From: Lachancea dasiensis | Lineage: Eukaryota > Ascomycota > Saccharomycetes > Saccharomycetales > Saccharomycetaceae | DNA: 64,000 nucleotides | Assembly: GCA_900074725.1 (NCBI GenBank) | Contig: LT598456.1 | Coordinates: forward strand, 999,488-1,063,487 | Direction: 5' to 3' | Shown: piece by piece, positions 40,412 through 50,234 of the stretch | Layout: the number at the start of each line of letters is the position of its first letter | Numbering within the stretch: position 1 is the first letter of the stretch | The notes under the pieces: model-generated | Databases searched by the model: none | What the model saw: the letters and a program-made list of their open reading frames with translations, nothing else | Told to the model about the DNA's origin: nothing | Program-made: the position numbers and the translations under genes

Positions 40412-41285
40412 ATGAATCAGGATTTTGTGAACTCCTGTGAAAGACTAGCCAAGCGTGGAGCTGTCGGGATACCTCCATCTTGCGAGTTTCTTGCTCAAGC
40501 AGAGAAGCGACTTGCCGCCAAAATACCAACTCCTATAGCTACAAGCAGCCTGTTGCAAATTCCATTTCTCTTGACAACGCGGCCCGAGAGTGAACACGTT
40601 GGCGTAATTACCTTTGATAGCTGTACTCTTGGAGATGTTCATTTCGAAGGCCTTTGTATATTTTCCAGTATGCGCTCAAAACTCTCAGTGAAGGGATGTC
40701 CTGCTGATGATATATTGAGGGGAATGATTCAACGTGGTGAGCCCTATGTCTTCGAGGAAATTGAAGAAGAGCTCATCCAATGTTCAAAACAATTGGTGCT
40801 GGATGACCCGCAGGTCTACAAATGTCACCTTTTTCTCGAGCTATTATACGTGAAATCGGGCTTCCTGTTTACGACGTCATCACCATGATAGATTGGTTTT
40901 ATTCAGGGCTGGTACGTAAAACGACGGTGCCGGACGAATACAGGAAAGCAGGCTTACGGCCAAGACGGGGGAGTGAAAAAGAATTGCAAAAAGAATGATA
41001 CTGGGGCCCTTCGTGTCTGGACACGATGTTTGTAGTAGCTAGGACTCGTGGCTTTGGCTCAAAAGAAAGAGGTTGTCTGTTCACGACCAAACTAAGCGGA
41101 TACCAGGGTTTGATTTGTTATGTTGTGATCACATTAACCGTGAAAAGACTTTCCGCTTCATCGATGAGTGTTGCCGCTCAAAAGAACCACAAGCTTCATC
41201 ACAGTTCTATCATGATGGGTCGGTGCTGCTCAAGCGCCTTCTATCTGTTGTTCACATTCCTCGCTAGTATCATACTATATGGATA
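40412..41285 (+). pseudogene. Probable decayed gene of unknown family
   Basis: A 158-codon ATG frame (40412-40888; MNQDFVNSCERLAKRG start) reads like real protein: mixed hydrophobic and charged residues, several cysteines, EEIEEELIQCSKQL helix. Beyond its end, protein-like sequence appears to continue in other frames to about 41267 (for example FDLLCCDHINREKTFRFIDE). This suggests an older, longer gene with more than one break. I recognise no family in any piece. Alternatively the first frame is a short orphan gene and the rest is chance. Confidence 0.35.
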
Positions 41286-41743
41286 ATACTTTCGCCATTG
41301 AGACATTATGTCATTCGAGTCTTTGCCCAACTTTGGCTACGGTAAATAAACTGATATAAATTCGACAAGAAGTGTTCCTTTTAGCAGGCCGGAACCACTT
41401 AGGAGATTCAGTATAATTGCCAGAAGATGGCAAGACTTTCAGGCTACTATTATCACAGGTCACAGAAGCAGAGTTAGGCCCCAATAATGGGGGCCCAGAG
41501 AAGCAGGAACACCTATTCAATCTACTTGACTTATGACCTGATGCGGGATTATAGCCAATGTCTCAATTTAATCCCTGAGTCTGCTCGAGACAGTTTCGAG
41601 TCTTGGTGTCCTATATGTTGCGTGAAATCACGAAACTGACATACTCAAATTAGATAATGCCATTAAGAATACTACCATCACCTCCAACTCGAAACACTTT
41701 CTTGATTCTAAGCGCTAGCCCATCCAACCATTTTAAAAGGAAT

Positions 41744-41769
41744 CGGAAGTTGTACAGTTCTCTTCGCCG
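41744..41769. promoter_or_regulatory. CGG-N20-CCG inverted repeat upstream of OXP1
   Basis: CGG at 41744-41746 and CCG at 41767-41769, separated by exactly 20 bp, 204 bp upstream of the OXP1 ATG. On the minus strand the half-site context is AACTTCCG. The same spacing occurs in the two other promoters of this gene group (47698-47723 and 51148-51173). Candidate operator of the neighbouring zinc-cluster regulator. Confidence 0.5.
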
Positions 41770-41972
41770 ACTTGTATTGATAGCTAAAATCCCTTTAGAG
41801 AAAGTAGTTAATTGTTTGTCGGTGATAGAGGGCTTGATTTCTCCGACAAGAAAAGAGGATTCGGAGTCGATTGACTGGCATATAAAGGCAAACTAAATAA
41901 ACGCGTTGGGACTTCTAAGTGATGTTCTAATGCTACAAACCATTCGTTATTCGAAGCTCAGAACCTAGCCAG

Positions 41973-44900
41973 ATGCCTAAGATTAGAATCGCAATTGATA
42001 GAGGCGGGACCTTCACAGATTGTATCGGGAATCCTGGAACTGGTAACCCAGAAGACGATGTGGTAATTAAGCTGCTATCTGTCGACTCAAAGAACTATAA
42101 GGATGCCCCGTTGGAAGGAATCAGAAGGCTGCTTGAGATTTTTCAAAGTAAGAGCATCCCCAGGGGAGTTCCCCTAGATCTCACCGAAGTCGAGAGTCTT
42201 AGAATGGGCACTACACTTGCTACTAATTGCGCTCTCGAGAGAAACGGAGAACGCTGTGTGTTTGTCACAACCAAAGGGTTCAAAGACTGCCTTTTGATTG
42301 GCGATCAAACCAGGCCCAAAATTTTTGACTTAGCTATCAATCGTCCGGATCCACTTTATGATCATGTCATAGAGGTTGACGAAAGAGTGACGCTTGAGGA
42401 TTTCGCAGAAGATCCACGTAATATCATCTCTAAAGCTAACGCCGAGGAAGGCGTCTGCGTAGGCAAAAGCGGCGAAATAGTTCGAGTTTTGAAGAAACCA
42501 GATCTATCCGCGCTAAAAGAATCATTACAAGAGGCGTACAATCAAGGGATTCGCTCTCTTGGAATTGCACTACTTCATTCATATACTTTCCCAGATCATG
42601 AGGAGGTGGTGGCTGCAATCGCTCATAATATTGGATTCACACACGTCTCTCTTTCATCAGAAGTATCCCCTATGATAAAGTATTTACCAAGAGCTAACAG
42701 CGCTGTGGCCGATGCATATCTGACACCTGTCATCAAGAAATATTTAGATGGATTGCAGGCTGGTCTTGTCAATTTTGAAAATACGAGCATCCAATTCATG
42801 CAGTCTGATGGAGGTCTGGTGGATGGAAGCAAATTTTCAGGCTTGAAATCAATTCTTTCGGGCCCTGCTGGTGGTGTGGTGGGCTATTCTACTACTTGCT
42901 ATGATTCAAATACACAAGTACCGCTCATTGGCTTTGACATGGGGGGAACTTCAACTGACGTTAGCAGATTTGGAAACGGAAAGTTAGATCACGTATTCGA
43001 AACCACAACGGCCGGCATTGTAATACAAAGTCCACAACTGGACATTCATACTGTCGCTGCAGGCGGTAGCTCTATGCTCTTTTGGGAAAATGGTCTTTTT
43101 AGGGTTGGTCCTGATTCTGCTGCGGCAGAACCTGGCCCTGCAGCATATCGCAAGGGAGGTCCTCTGACCATAACAGATGCAAATCTGCAACTTGGGCGTT
43201 TGGTACCTGAACTTTTTCCAAAGATATTTGGACCTAACGAAAATGAAAGTTTAGACTTGGAAGCTACTAATCAGAAGTTTGAGGGCCTCACAAAGACGAT
43301 TAATGCAGACCTAGAAACCAACCTTACTGTTGACGAAGTAGCCCATGGATTTTTGAAAGTCGCCAATGAGTCTATGGCCCGGCCAATAAGGGCGCTAACA
43401 GAAGCTAGAGGACATGTCACCTCCGACCACCAGCTAGTGACTTTTGGAGGTGCAGGTGGTCAACATGCAGTTGCCGTTGCAGAATCATTAGGAATTGACA
43501 CTGTCATAGCCCATCGTTACTCTTCAATATTGTCAGCTTATGGTATGTTCCTCGCCGACGTAGTGGAAGAAAAGCAAGAGCCCTGCTCATTCGATCTTGC
43601 CGGACCAGCCACGCGCGGTCAACTTGAAGAGAGGTTTGATTCTCTGGTGGGCACAGTTTCCCGAAGCTTGCATAAACAAGGCTTTGCTGAAAATGACCTC
43701 GTGTATGAGAAATACTTGAACTTGCGATATGATGGTACTGAATCCACTCTAATGATAATGCAGAGGAATTCAGATTGGAACTTTGCAGAGGATTTCACTG
43801 CGTCTCATAAAAGGGAATTTGGTTTTATCTTTACCGACAGACCTGTTATTGTTGATGACATTCGAATCAGAGCGGTTGCCAAATCACCAGTACGCTCTAC
43901 TAAATCAATTGCCAATGAAATCTCAAGTCTTAAGACCAGAAAAATCAACACGGCAGAAGCTGCATCCTTTTATAAGGACGTGTTTTTTGATGATAAGCGC
44001 CTGCGCATACCAATATTTAGAATCGATGACATGCCCACAGGAAGTTTGATCGATGGGCCTTGCATTTTGGCGGATGGAACTCAAACTAATGTTATTCCAT
44101 GCAATGCATCCGCAACCATTCTCAGCTCACATATTGTGATCAAGGTCAATTCCAAAAGCAAAGAGAATCCAGAGTTGGCTCAGAATAAAATCGATCCTGT
44201 TCTGTTGTCCATATTTGGCCATAGGTTCATGGACATTGCTGAGCAGATGGGTACCCAATTGAGGAAAACGGCAGTCTCTACCAACGTGAAGGAGAGACTA
44301 GATTTCTCCTGTGCATTATTCGATCCTGACGGAAATTTGGTTGCCAATGCTCCTCACGTACCCGTTCATCTTGGTTCGATGTCTACGTGCATTTCTGCTC
44401 AAGCGAAACTTTGGAAAGGAAAATTGAAAGCTGGCGACGTATTGGTGACCAATCACCCAGAAATGGGAGGAACTCATTTGCCTGACATTACTGTCATAAC
44501 ACCGGCTTTTTCAAGTTCCGGCGACGAGATTATTTTTTATGTCGCCTCCAGAGCTCACCACGCTGACATTGGCGGGATTTTACCAGGCTCTGTTCCTCCT
44601 AATTCGAAGGAACTTTATGAAGAAGGTGCTGCTATTTATTCGGAGTTACTTGTGAAAGAGGGCCGTTTTGATGAGGAGCTCATGGTTAAAGTGCTTGTGG
44701 AAGATCCTGCTAAGTATCCAGGTTGCTCTGGTTCAAGAAAAATCAGCGATAACATAAGTGATTTGAAGGCGCAAATTGCTGCTAATACCAAAGGGATTCA
44801 TTTAATCGCCAAATTGATGGATGATTTTGGGATAGACGTTATTGTCAAATACATGCTTGCTATTCAGGAGAATGCCGCTACGACCGTCAAACAAGCTTTA

Positions 44901-45812
44901 AAGAACCTCACTGAGCATTTTGGCGCTACAGAATTCACTGGACAAGACTACATGGATGACGGAACCTTAATAAAGTTGAAGGTTACCTTGGACATCGAAA
45001 GGGGACAATACGTTTTCGACTTTGAAGGAACTTCGCCTCAGGTTTATGGTAATCTCAATGCACCTGAAGCTATCACCAACTCTGCCATCTTGTATTGTCT
45101 GCGTTGTTTGGTAAATGAAGATATTCCTTTGAATCAGGGTTGTCTCAAACCAATCACGGTTAAAATACCCCAGGGCTCTATCCTAAGTCCGACAAATGGC
45201 GTAGCAGTTGTCGGAGGAAACGTTCTAACTTCGCAGCGAGTTACCGATGTGATTTTGAAAACATTCAGCATTATGGCAGATTCTCAAGGCGATTGCAACA
45301 ACTTCACGTTTGGAACTGGTGGAAAGGATGCCAACGGTGAAATCTCGAAGGGTTTTGGATATTACGAAACCATTTGCGGTGGTCATGGGGCTGGTGGAGA
45401 ATCCTGGAGGGGCCCAGGTTGGAATGGGACAAATGCAGTCCATACGAACATGACCAATACCAGAATGACAGATGTAGAAATTTTCGAAAGACGCTATCCA
45501 GTAGTATTGCGTGAATTCTCTGTGAGACAGAAATCCGGCGGCAAGGGCAAGTTCTTTGGGGGAAACGGCGTCATAAGAGATATAATATTTCGTCAACCGG
45601 TCCAGGCATCTATTTTATCTGAAAGGCGTGTCGTAGCACCGCATGGCATTAGTGGCGGAGAGGATGGTGAGAGAGGTTTAAACCTGTGGATCCGCAAGAC
45701 ATCTGGCTCAGTTATAAATATTGGTGGTAAAAATACGATAAGCGTCCAACCAGGGGATCGTGTAGTGATACACACTCCAGGCGGAGGGGGTTATGGAAAG
45801 CTTCTGGAATAA
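41973..45812 (+). CDS. OXP1: ATP-dependent 5-oxoprolinase
   Basis: 1279 residues (1286 in S. cerevisiae Oxp1). It converts 5-oxo-L-proline (pyroglutamate) to L-glutamate with ATP in the cytosol. The N-terminal half is the hydantoinase A type (AIDRGGTFTDCIG, LRMGTTLATNCALERNG, GFDMGGTSTDVSRFG) and the C-terminal half hydantoinase B type (AEQMGTQLRKTAVSTNVKER, DLVTNHPEMGGTHLPD-like block, GGHGAGGESWRG). Both halves are complete. In S. cerevisiae OXP1 (YKL215C) is the convergent neighbour of URA1; here three genes lie between them. I propose it is the core enzyme of a small catabolic cluster. Confidence 0.97.
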   Translation: MPKIRIAIDRGGTFTDCIGNPGTGNPEDDVVIKLLSVDSKNYKDAPLEGIRRLLEIFQSKSIPRGVPLDLTEVESLRMGTTLATNCALERNGERCVFVTTKGFKDCLLIGDQTRPKIFDLAINRPDPLYDHVIEVDERVTLEDFAEDPRNIISKANAEEGVCVGKSGEIVRVLKKPDLSALKESLQEAYNQGIRSLGIALLHSYTFPDHEEVVAAIAHNIGFTHVSLSSEVSPMIKYLPRANSAVADAYLTPVIKKYLDGLQAGLVNFENTSIQFMQSDGGLVDGSKFSGLKSILSGPAGGVVGYSTTCYDSNTQVPLIGFDMGGTSTDVSRFGNGKLDHVFETTTAGIVIQSPQLDIHTVAAGGSSMLFWENGLFRVGPDSAAAEPGPAAYRKGGPLTITDANLQLGRLVPELFPKIFGPNENESLDLEATNQKFEGLTKTINADLETNLTVDEVAHGFLKVANESMARPIRALTEARGHVTSDHQLVTFGGAGGQHAVAVAESLGIDTVIAHRYSSILSAYGMFLADVVEEKQEPCSFDLAGPATRGQLEERFDSLVGTVSRSLHKQGFAENDLVYEKYLNLRYDGTESTLMIMQRNSDWNFAEDFTASHKREFGFIFTDRPVIVDDIRIRAVAKSPVRSTKSIANEISSLKTRKINTAEAASFYKDVFFDDKRLRIPIFRIDDMPTGSLIDGPCILADGTQTNVIPCNASATILSSHIVIKVNSKSKENPELAQNKIDPVLLSIFGHRFMDIAEQMGTQLRKTAVSTNVKERLDFSCALFDPDGNLVANAPHVPVHLGSMSTCISAQAKLWKGKLKAGDVLVTNHPEMGGTHLPDITVITPAFSSSGDEIIFYVASRAHHADIGGILPGSVPPNSKELYEEGAAIYSELLVKEGRFDEELMVKVLVEDPAKYPGCSGSRKISDNISDLKAQIAANTKGIHLIAKLMDDFGIDVIVKYMLAIQENAATTVKQALKNLTEHFGATEFTGQDYMDDGTLIKLKVTLDIERGQYVFDFEGTSPQVYGNLNAPEAITNSAILYCLRCLVNEDIPLNQGCLKPITVKIPQGSILSPTNGVAVVGGNVLTSQRVTDVILKTFSIMADSQGDCNNFTFGTGGKDANGEISKGFGYYETICGGHGAGGESWRGPGWNGTNAVHTNMTNTRMTDVEIFERRYPVVLREFSVRQKSGGKGKFFGGNGVIRDIIFRQPVQASILSERRVVAPHGISGGEDGERGLNLWIRKTSGSVINIGGKNTISVQPGDRVVIHTPGGGGYGKLLE

Positions 45813-46101
45813 CTGTCGGCTTATTCTGATTTTCAACGTGCACACTAGACATCACTATATATCATCTCTTTCAACGTGACATACTACTTTATCTTGTCAC
45901 CAATAGGTAAGAATTGGTTCTGCTGACTCAATATCTGAATTCGAAAAGTTGTGCAACTAAGATTATCGTTTAAATCCTTTGGGTGAGTTAGACAGTACCA
46001 ATATCAGATCGTTGGGCTATTTGAGAAGTTAGGCGATGCTGGGCAATTTCTACCGATTCATTCTCCGAATGAGCCAATCCATGTATTTGTTTCGATATAA
46101 C

Positions 46102-47559
46102 CTACAAGCAGTATTTAAAATCTAAGGCTTCGTCTCCTATCCTCTCTTTCATAGTGTCTTTTTTGGTACCATCCATAATGGCAGCTTTATCTCTGTTAAG
46201 CTTAATCAACCAGACCATTTGAAGTGCCGTTAAAAGATTTGAAAGCACGATGCATCCAAGAGAGAACGAATTACCAAAGGTATAGGGAGACTTTGTATAA
46301 ACCTGACCCACAATAGCCCCTGACAAGTTGCCTAGCGTTTGGTTAAGGCCTAGGGCTGTCGCTCTTTTGTAATGAGGTGCAACATTGTTGGTCAGCCAAG
46401 TAATATTGAGCCCTGTTCCTGTATACAACGAGAAGGTTATCAGATAGCACGCAAAGTACTTGACAGAATCATTTTTAACAGAGAGCAAAATAATATACCC
46501 AGCAGCACCCAACAGGTTATACATGAAAAATATCGGGCCCCTGATCTGGAAGCGATCACTCAAATATGCTGAAATCATGAATACGATTGCGGCAAGAATG
46601 TACACTGGAACACTCATGTATTGGGCTTTTCTCGAGCCATATCCTAAGCCCAGCTTTAAAATTGCGGTCAAGAAAGTGCTAAAGCCATAAAGAATGGTGT
46701 CCTGACAAAATTGAATGGTAAAGGCAAAATAAGTCTTGAAATCCTTGAGAGCTAAAAAAACCTGATTCCAGCTAAATGCAGGATTAGAACCCATATACTG
46801 CACGCGCTGCTTTGATCTGAGTTTCATTGTTGCTTGCTCTTTATCATTAAGGAATGCCATATGCTCTAGGTCGCTAGGCAAGCCAAAAAATAGCCAAATC
46901 GAGGCCCCAACAGAGATCAATCCTTCAATGATGTAAAGCCACCTCCAGCCCTCGAGACCACCAACATTCTCCACAGAAGCCAGACCAGTAGCGATGAGCC
47001 CACCGAATGCACCTGACAAAGCAGAAGACCCAAAGAAAAATGCAATTCTTTTTGCCTGCTCTTCAGGCTTATAAGTCATTGTGATAAGCAGCGTCATGGC
47101 CGGGAAAAAGCCTCCTTCGAAAGCACCTAAAATAATTCTGGTGGCCAGTAAAGATTTGTAGTTTTGCACAAATCCACTAAACAGAGTTATGAGAGACCAT
47201 GCGAGTACCAGCCCGGACATGTAATAACGAGGTTTAGCAATTCTCAGTAACCAGACAGCAGGAAGCTCAGCAGCCAGATAGGTCGAATAAAAAACCGATA
47301 CTGAGTTGGAATACTGACGAGATGTAAGCGACAGATCTTCTTTCATTCCCGAAGTGTATGCATTCCCGATGTTGGAACGATCCAATGACGACAAAAAGTA
47401 CATGAAGGCAAGCATGGGCAGCAAACGCCTGTCTAATTTTCTTACTAGAGCATTTTCTTCTTTAACGTCAATATAGTAGTCCTCGATTGTAATCTGTTCT
47501 CCGATCTCAGCCGATACTTCTTGACGGATGGATGACTCGTAGCCTTGTTTGCTGTCCAT
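46102..47559 (-). CDS. MFS permease, anion:cation symporter (Dal5/Tna1) family
   Basis: 485 residues with 12 predicted membrane helices. Typical family elements: RKLDRRLLPMLAFMYFLSSLDRSNIGNA at the first helix, AWSLITLFSGF, RIILGAFEGGFFPAMTLL and EGWRWLYIIEG. Relatives carry small carboxylates such as allantoate, nicotinate, biotin and pantothenate. The substrate here is unknown. Placement between OXP1 and a zinc-cluster regulator from which it diverges (439-bp shared promoter with a CGG-N20-CCG repeat) suggests uptake of 5-oxoproline or a related acid. Start MDSKQGYESS is the first ATG of the frame. Confidence 0.9.
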   Translation of the reverse strand: MDSKQGYESSIRQEVSAEIGEQITIEDYYIDVKEENALVRKLDRRLLPMLAFMYFLSSLDRSNIGNAYTSGMKEDLSLTSRQYSNSVSVFYSTYLAAELPAVWLLRIAKPRYYMSGLVLAWSLITLFSGFVQNYKSLLATRIILGAFEGGFFPAMTLLITMTYKPEEQAKRIAFFFGSSALSGAFGGLIATGLASVENVGGLEGWRWLYIIEGLISVGASIWLFFGLPSDLEHMAFLNDKEQATMKLRSKQRVQYMGSNPAFSWNQVFLALKDFKTYFAFTIQFCQDTILYGFSTFLTAILKLGLGYGSRKAQYMSVPVYILAAIVFMISAYLSDRFQIRGPIFFMYNLLGAAGYIILLSVKNDSVKYFACYLITFSLYTGTGLNITWLTNNVAPHYKRATALGLNQTLGNLSGAIVGQVYTKSPYTFGNSFSLGCIVLSNLLTALQMVWLIKLNRDKAAIMDGTKKDTMKERIGDEALDFKYCL

Positions 47560-47697
47560 TTCACCTCGGTGATAAATTGAGCTGTAAAGTTGGCAGCATA
47601 CATTGCATACAACATCCTAGTATCCATAGCATCGCCTTATATATGATCGCTCATCATTGAAGTTGATTTATCTATCACCGTGGACTTATTGAGAAGG

Positions 47698-47723
47698 CGG
47701 AACTTTCGAATGTGAAAAGACCG
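47698..47723. promoter_or_regulatory. CGG-N20-CCG inverted repeat, permease/regulator promoter
   Basis: CGG at 47698-47700 and CCG at 47721-47723, 139 bp upstream of the permease ATG and 275 bp upstream of the regulator ATG. The left half reads CGGAACTTTCGAA, matching CGGAGTTTTCGAA of the DUF1445 promoter (minus strand) at 11 of 13 positions. Confidence 0.55.
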
Positions 47724-47955
47724 CCGCCATCTATCTGACCATTATCAACTGCATCTTGAAAATGTTAATCTCTAGCACGTGACTCGCCAAGAGCTAGCAT
47801 CAACTTGATCAAACCATATCAACACCCAGTAAGGCAAGCATTTCTACAATTCTGATTGCAGCTTGCCTAGCGACTGACCCATTGAAGCAAATGCATTTTT
47901 CTAACGTCCGGGGTTTTTAACATTTTAAAAAAGCGTCTTTCGGATTAATCTTTAA

Positions 47956-47961
47956 GATAAG
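47956..47961 (+). promoter_or_regulatory. GATAAG box before the regulator
   Basis: A single GATAAG 38 bp before the regulator ATG. GATA factors mediate nitrogen catabolite control in yeast; a single site is weak evidence. Confidence 0.3.
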
Positions 47962-47998
47962 CGCGACGAAGACTTTATGCCATTCAAATCAAGAGCAA

Positions 47999-50002
47999 AT
48001 GGGAACGCCGAATAAAAAGATGGTGAAAGCGTGTACGAGATGTAAGCAGCGTAAAAAAAAATGCACTGGTGATCTTCCATGCGAATACTGTTCAAAGATC
48101 AACCAACCTGAAGGCTGTGAGTACAAAGCGAGAGTGAAATCGAAGGTTGCTAAGGTTACAGAAAGGTACATAAACTCGCTCAAAAGCAGAATACGAGAGT
48201 TAGAAGTCGAGGTCGCGAAAGGTGCTCCAGGTTCTACTCTTGACTATGACAACCACGCAAGTGCTTCAGATATCAATCCACTCCTTGAGCCCACCTATGG
48301 ATTGGAATTCCATTCAAAGAACGAATTAGAGCCAAAAACAACCAAGAGATATTTGGGCACATCCGCTTGTGCCCAGTTTCTTAGAAAGGTGAAGCAATCC
48401 ATTGCAGATACTTGCAACGAAGGTCTGTTATCCCATGACCCAAGTTATACAAGCGGAACCCCGCTAGCAACCGATCCAGAAGGTAGTATTGATCGAGGTT
48501 ACATTGCGAACGTGGTAGCAGAACATCTTCCAAACTCTTCAGATGCACAAAGACTCATCAGTAATGCCTCCAAAATGATAGGTGCTGATTATCTGTTCAT
48601 CGAACCGCAGTATTTCGAATTAACGGTCGAGCGCATGTTTTACCGGGGTTCAGTGCCCAAGCATGCCATTGACCTAATTCAGTTCTCAGTTGAACTTCTA
48701 AGGTTTGTGAGCTATCTGGCCCTTGGCTCTTTGTTTGATAAAACAAGGCAGGGCTCAAAGTCATTGAGTGTAAGGCTACATTCCACGTGTATCTCCATTT
48801 ATGGGCAATTGACCAGTGTGTATGATCAAGCAGCAAGCACCTCGATGGTTCAATCTTTATTGTGTATTGCATATTTTGCTCTGTCACAAAACAAGACAAC
48901 TTTTGCATTTACTATGGTCGGAAATGCCATTCGTATCATGTTCACTTTAGGATATCATAAAAGTACGCAATCTCAGAGGGAAAACCGCACTTTCTGGTTG
49001 TGTTTCATATATGATCGCTTGCTGGCCGTACGTTTTGGGTTTCCCCTTATGATAGATGAGCGGGAAATCAATGTCCCCGTTTTTGACCAAGCCGAGGGAG
49101 CACAGCGTGTTGTTTCACTAGATATGTACCATTTTGTTGCCCAGGTACGACTGGCAATGGTTACCACACAAGTCATCACCAAAATTTACATTCAAAATCC
49201 TTTTTCTTTTCTTCATAACTGCCATTTAGTGCTAAGGCAATTGAAGAGCTGGTTTGACTTGCTTCCTGATGAACTCAAATTTGATTACAACAACATCAAA
49301 TCGGGCTTGATAAGATCGACATTTAACTTGCACATCAACTACAATTATTCGATAATGATAACCACTCGACCCGTTTTATTGTACGTTTTCAATGTGATAC
49401 TGACAAAAGGAAGCCATGGCGGCGATCTATTCGAAAATGACCAATTCAATCTTATATTGGATCTGCTTGAATCTTGCATTCAAGCTGCTGAGATTCAAAG
49501 TCGAATATTAGCGAAACTCTACTATGATGATAAAATGGCCGTCAACTCCTTTTTGGACTGCCATTATATCTTCAGCGCCACAATAATTCTCATTTTGGCA
49601 GGTTATTGTCAAATGCTAATGAAAAAAAGTGTACTGTATTCCGGTGGCATAGAATGCTTGTTTGACGCCATAAAGAACAACCTAAATTTTTTGCAGCGAC
49701 TTTCCGAACATAACATAGTTGCTCGCAATTTCAACGAGCAACTGACGGAATTCATTGATATGATGAGTTCTGAACAAGTTGTTCAAGTTTTGAACCCCGA
49801 TACGAACGATAACCAACCATATATCTTATTTTCTCGTTCCACGCAGGGTCAGACTTTCCTATCCAATGATCAACACAGCGAAGAAAAAGAATTTAATATT
49901 GCAGATGTCGGATTTGTAGATTTATCTGAACTACTTGATAATATGAACAATCAGTTTCTGTCAGGAACATCTGTTGACGATTTTTTGAATGCAAACTTTT
50001 GA
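47999..50002 (+). CDS. Zn(2)-Cys(6) transcription factor, candidate cluster regulator
   Basis: 667 residues. The zinc cluster has cysteines at 12, 15, 22, 28, 31 and 40 (CX2CX6CX5CX2CX8C), followed by a basic linker and a short coiled-coil-like segment (about 54-75, VTERYINSLKSRIRELEVEV) expected to dimerise. The fungal regulatory middle region is evident around 310-360 (RTFWLCFIYDRLLAVRFGFP). A serine-poor acidic C-terminus (EKEFNIADVGFVDLSELLD) may activate transcription. It is divergent from the permease and lies between OXP1 and the DUF1445 gene. A dimer of this type would fit inverted CGG triplets such as the CGG-N20-CCG repeats in all three promoters. No S. cerevisiae orthologue is recognised. 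Confidence 0.92.
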   Translation: MGTPNKKMVKACTRCKQRKKKCTGDLPCEYCSKINQPEGCEYKARVKSKVAKVTERYINSLKSRIRELEVEVAKGAPGSTLDYDNHASASDINPLLEPTYGLEFHSKNELEPKTTKRYLGTSACAQFLRKVKQSIADTCNEGLLSHDPSYTSGTPLATDPEGSIDRGYIANVVAEHLPNSSDAQRLISNASKMIGADYLFIEPQYFELTVERMFYRGSVPKHAIDLIQFSVELLRFVSYLALGSLFDKTRQGSKSLSVRLHSTCISIYGQLTSVYDQAASTSMVQSLLCIAYFALSQNKTTFAFTMVGNAIRIMFTLGYHKSTQSQRENRTFWLCFIYDRLLAVRFGFPLMIDEREINVPVFDQAEGAQRVVSLDMYHFVAQVRLAMVTTQVITKIYIQNPFSFLHNCHLVLRQLKSWFDLLPDELKFDYNNIKSGLIRSTFNLHINYNYSIMITTRPVLLYVFNVILTKGSHGGDLFENDQFNLILDLLESCIQAAEIQSRILAKLYYDDKMAVNSFLDCHYIFSATIILILAGYCQMLMKKSVLYSGGIECLFDAIKNNLNFLQRLSEHNIVARNFNEQLTEFIDMMSSEQVVQVLNPDTNDNQPYILFSRSTQGQTFLSNDQHSEEKEFNIADVGFVDLSELLDNMNNQFLSGTSVDDFLNANF

Positions 50003-50234
50003 TACTCAAATGTAGGAAATAAGCATCCAACTGCCGAAAGCCCCAATAGAGCAGTTCGGCATGCACTGAAACCCTTCAGAAACAAGCAAACTGTACGCGA
50101 ATCTATTAAATTTGCAAACTGTACCATCGTATTTCAAAATGATCAGCGAGAGCTATTGTTAAGGATTATAGCCCTTAATCTTGTTACTCAGACAGTGTGA
50201 AATATCTAAATTAGTGAATGACGTTTTTTATGTT

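Larger units (their letters stand above)
39678..41972. other. Long region ZRT-OXP1 with a probable gene relic
   Basis: 2.3 kb without an intact recognisable gene. It holds a hairpin just after the zinc transporter gene, a probable broken gene (40412-41285) and the OXP1 promoter with its CGG-N20-CCG repeat. A minus-strand frame at 39855-40199 lacks an ATG near its start, and a 79-codon ATG frame at 41657-41896 overlaps the inverted repeat; neither is called. Confidence 0.45.
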
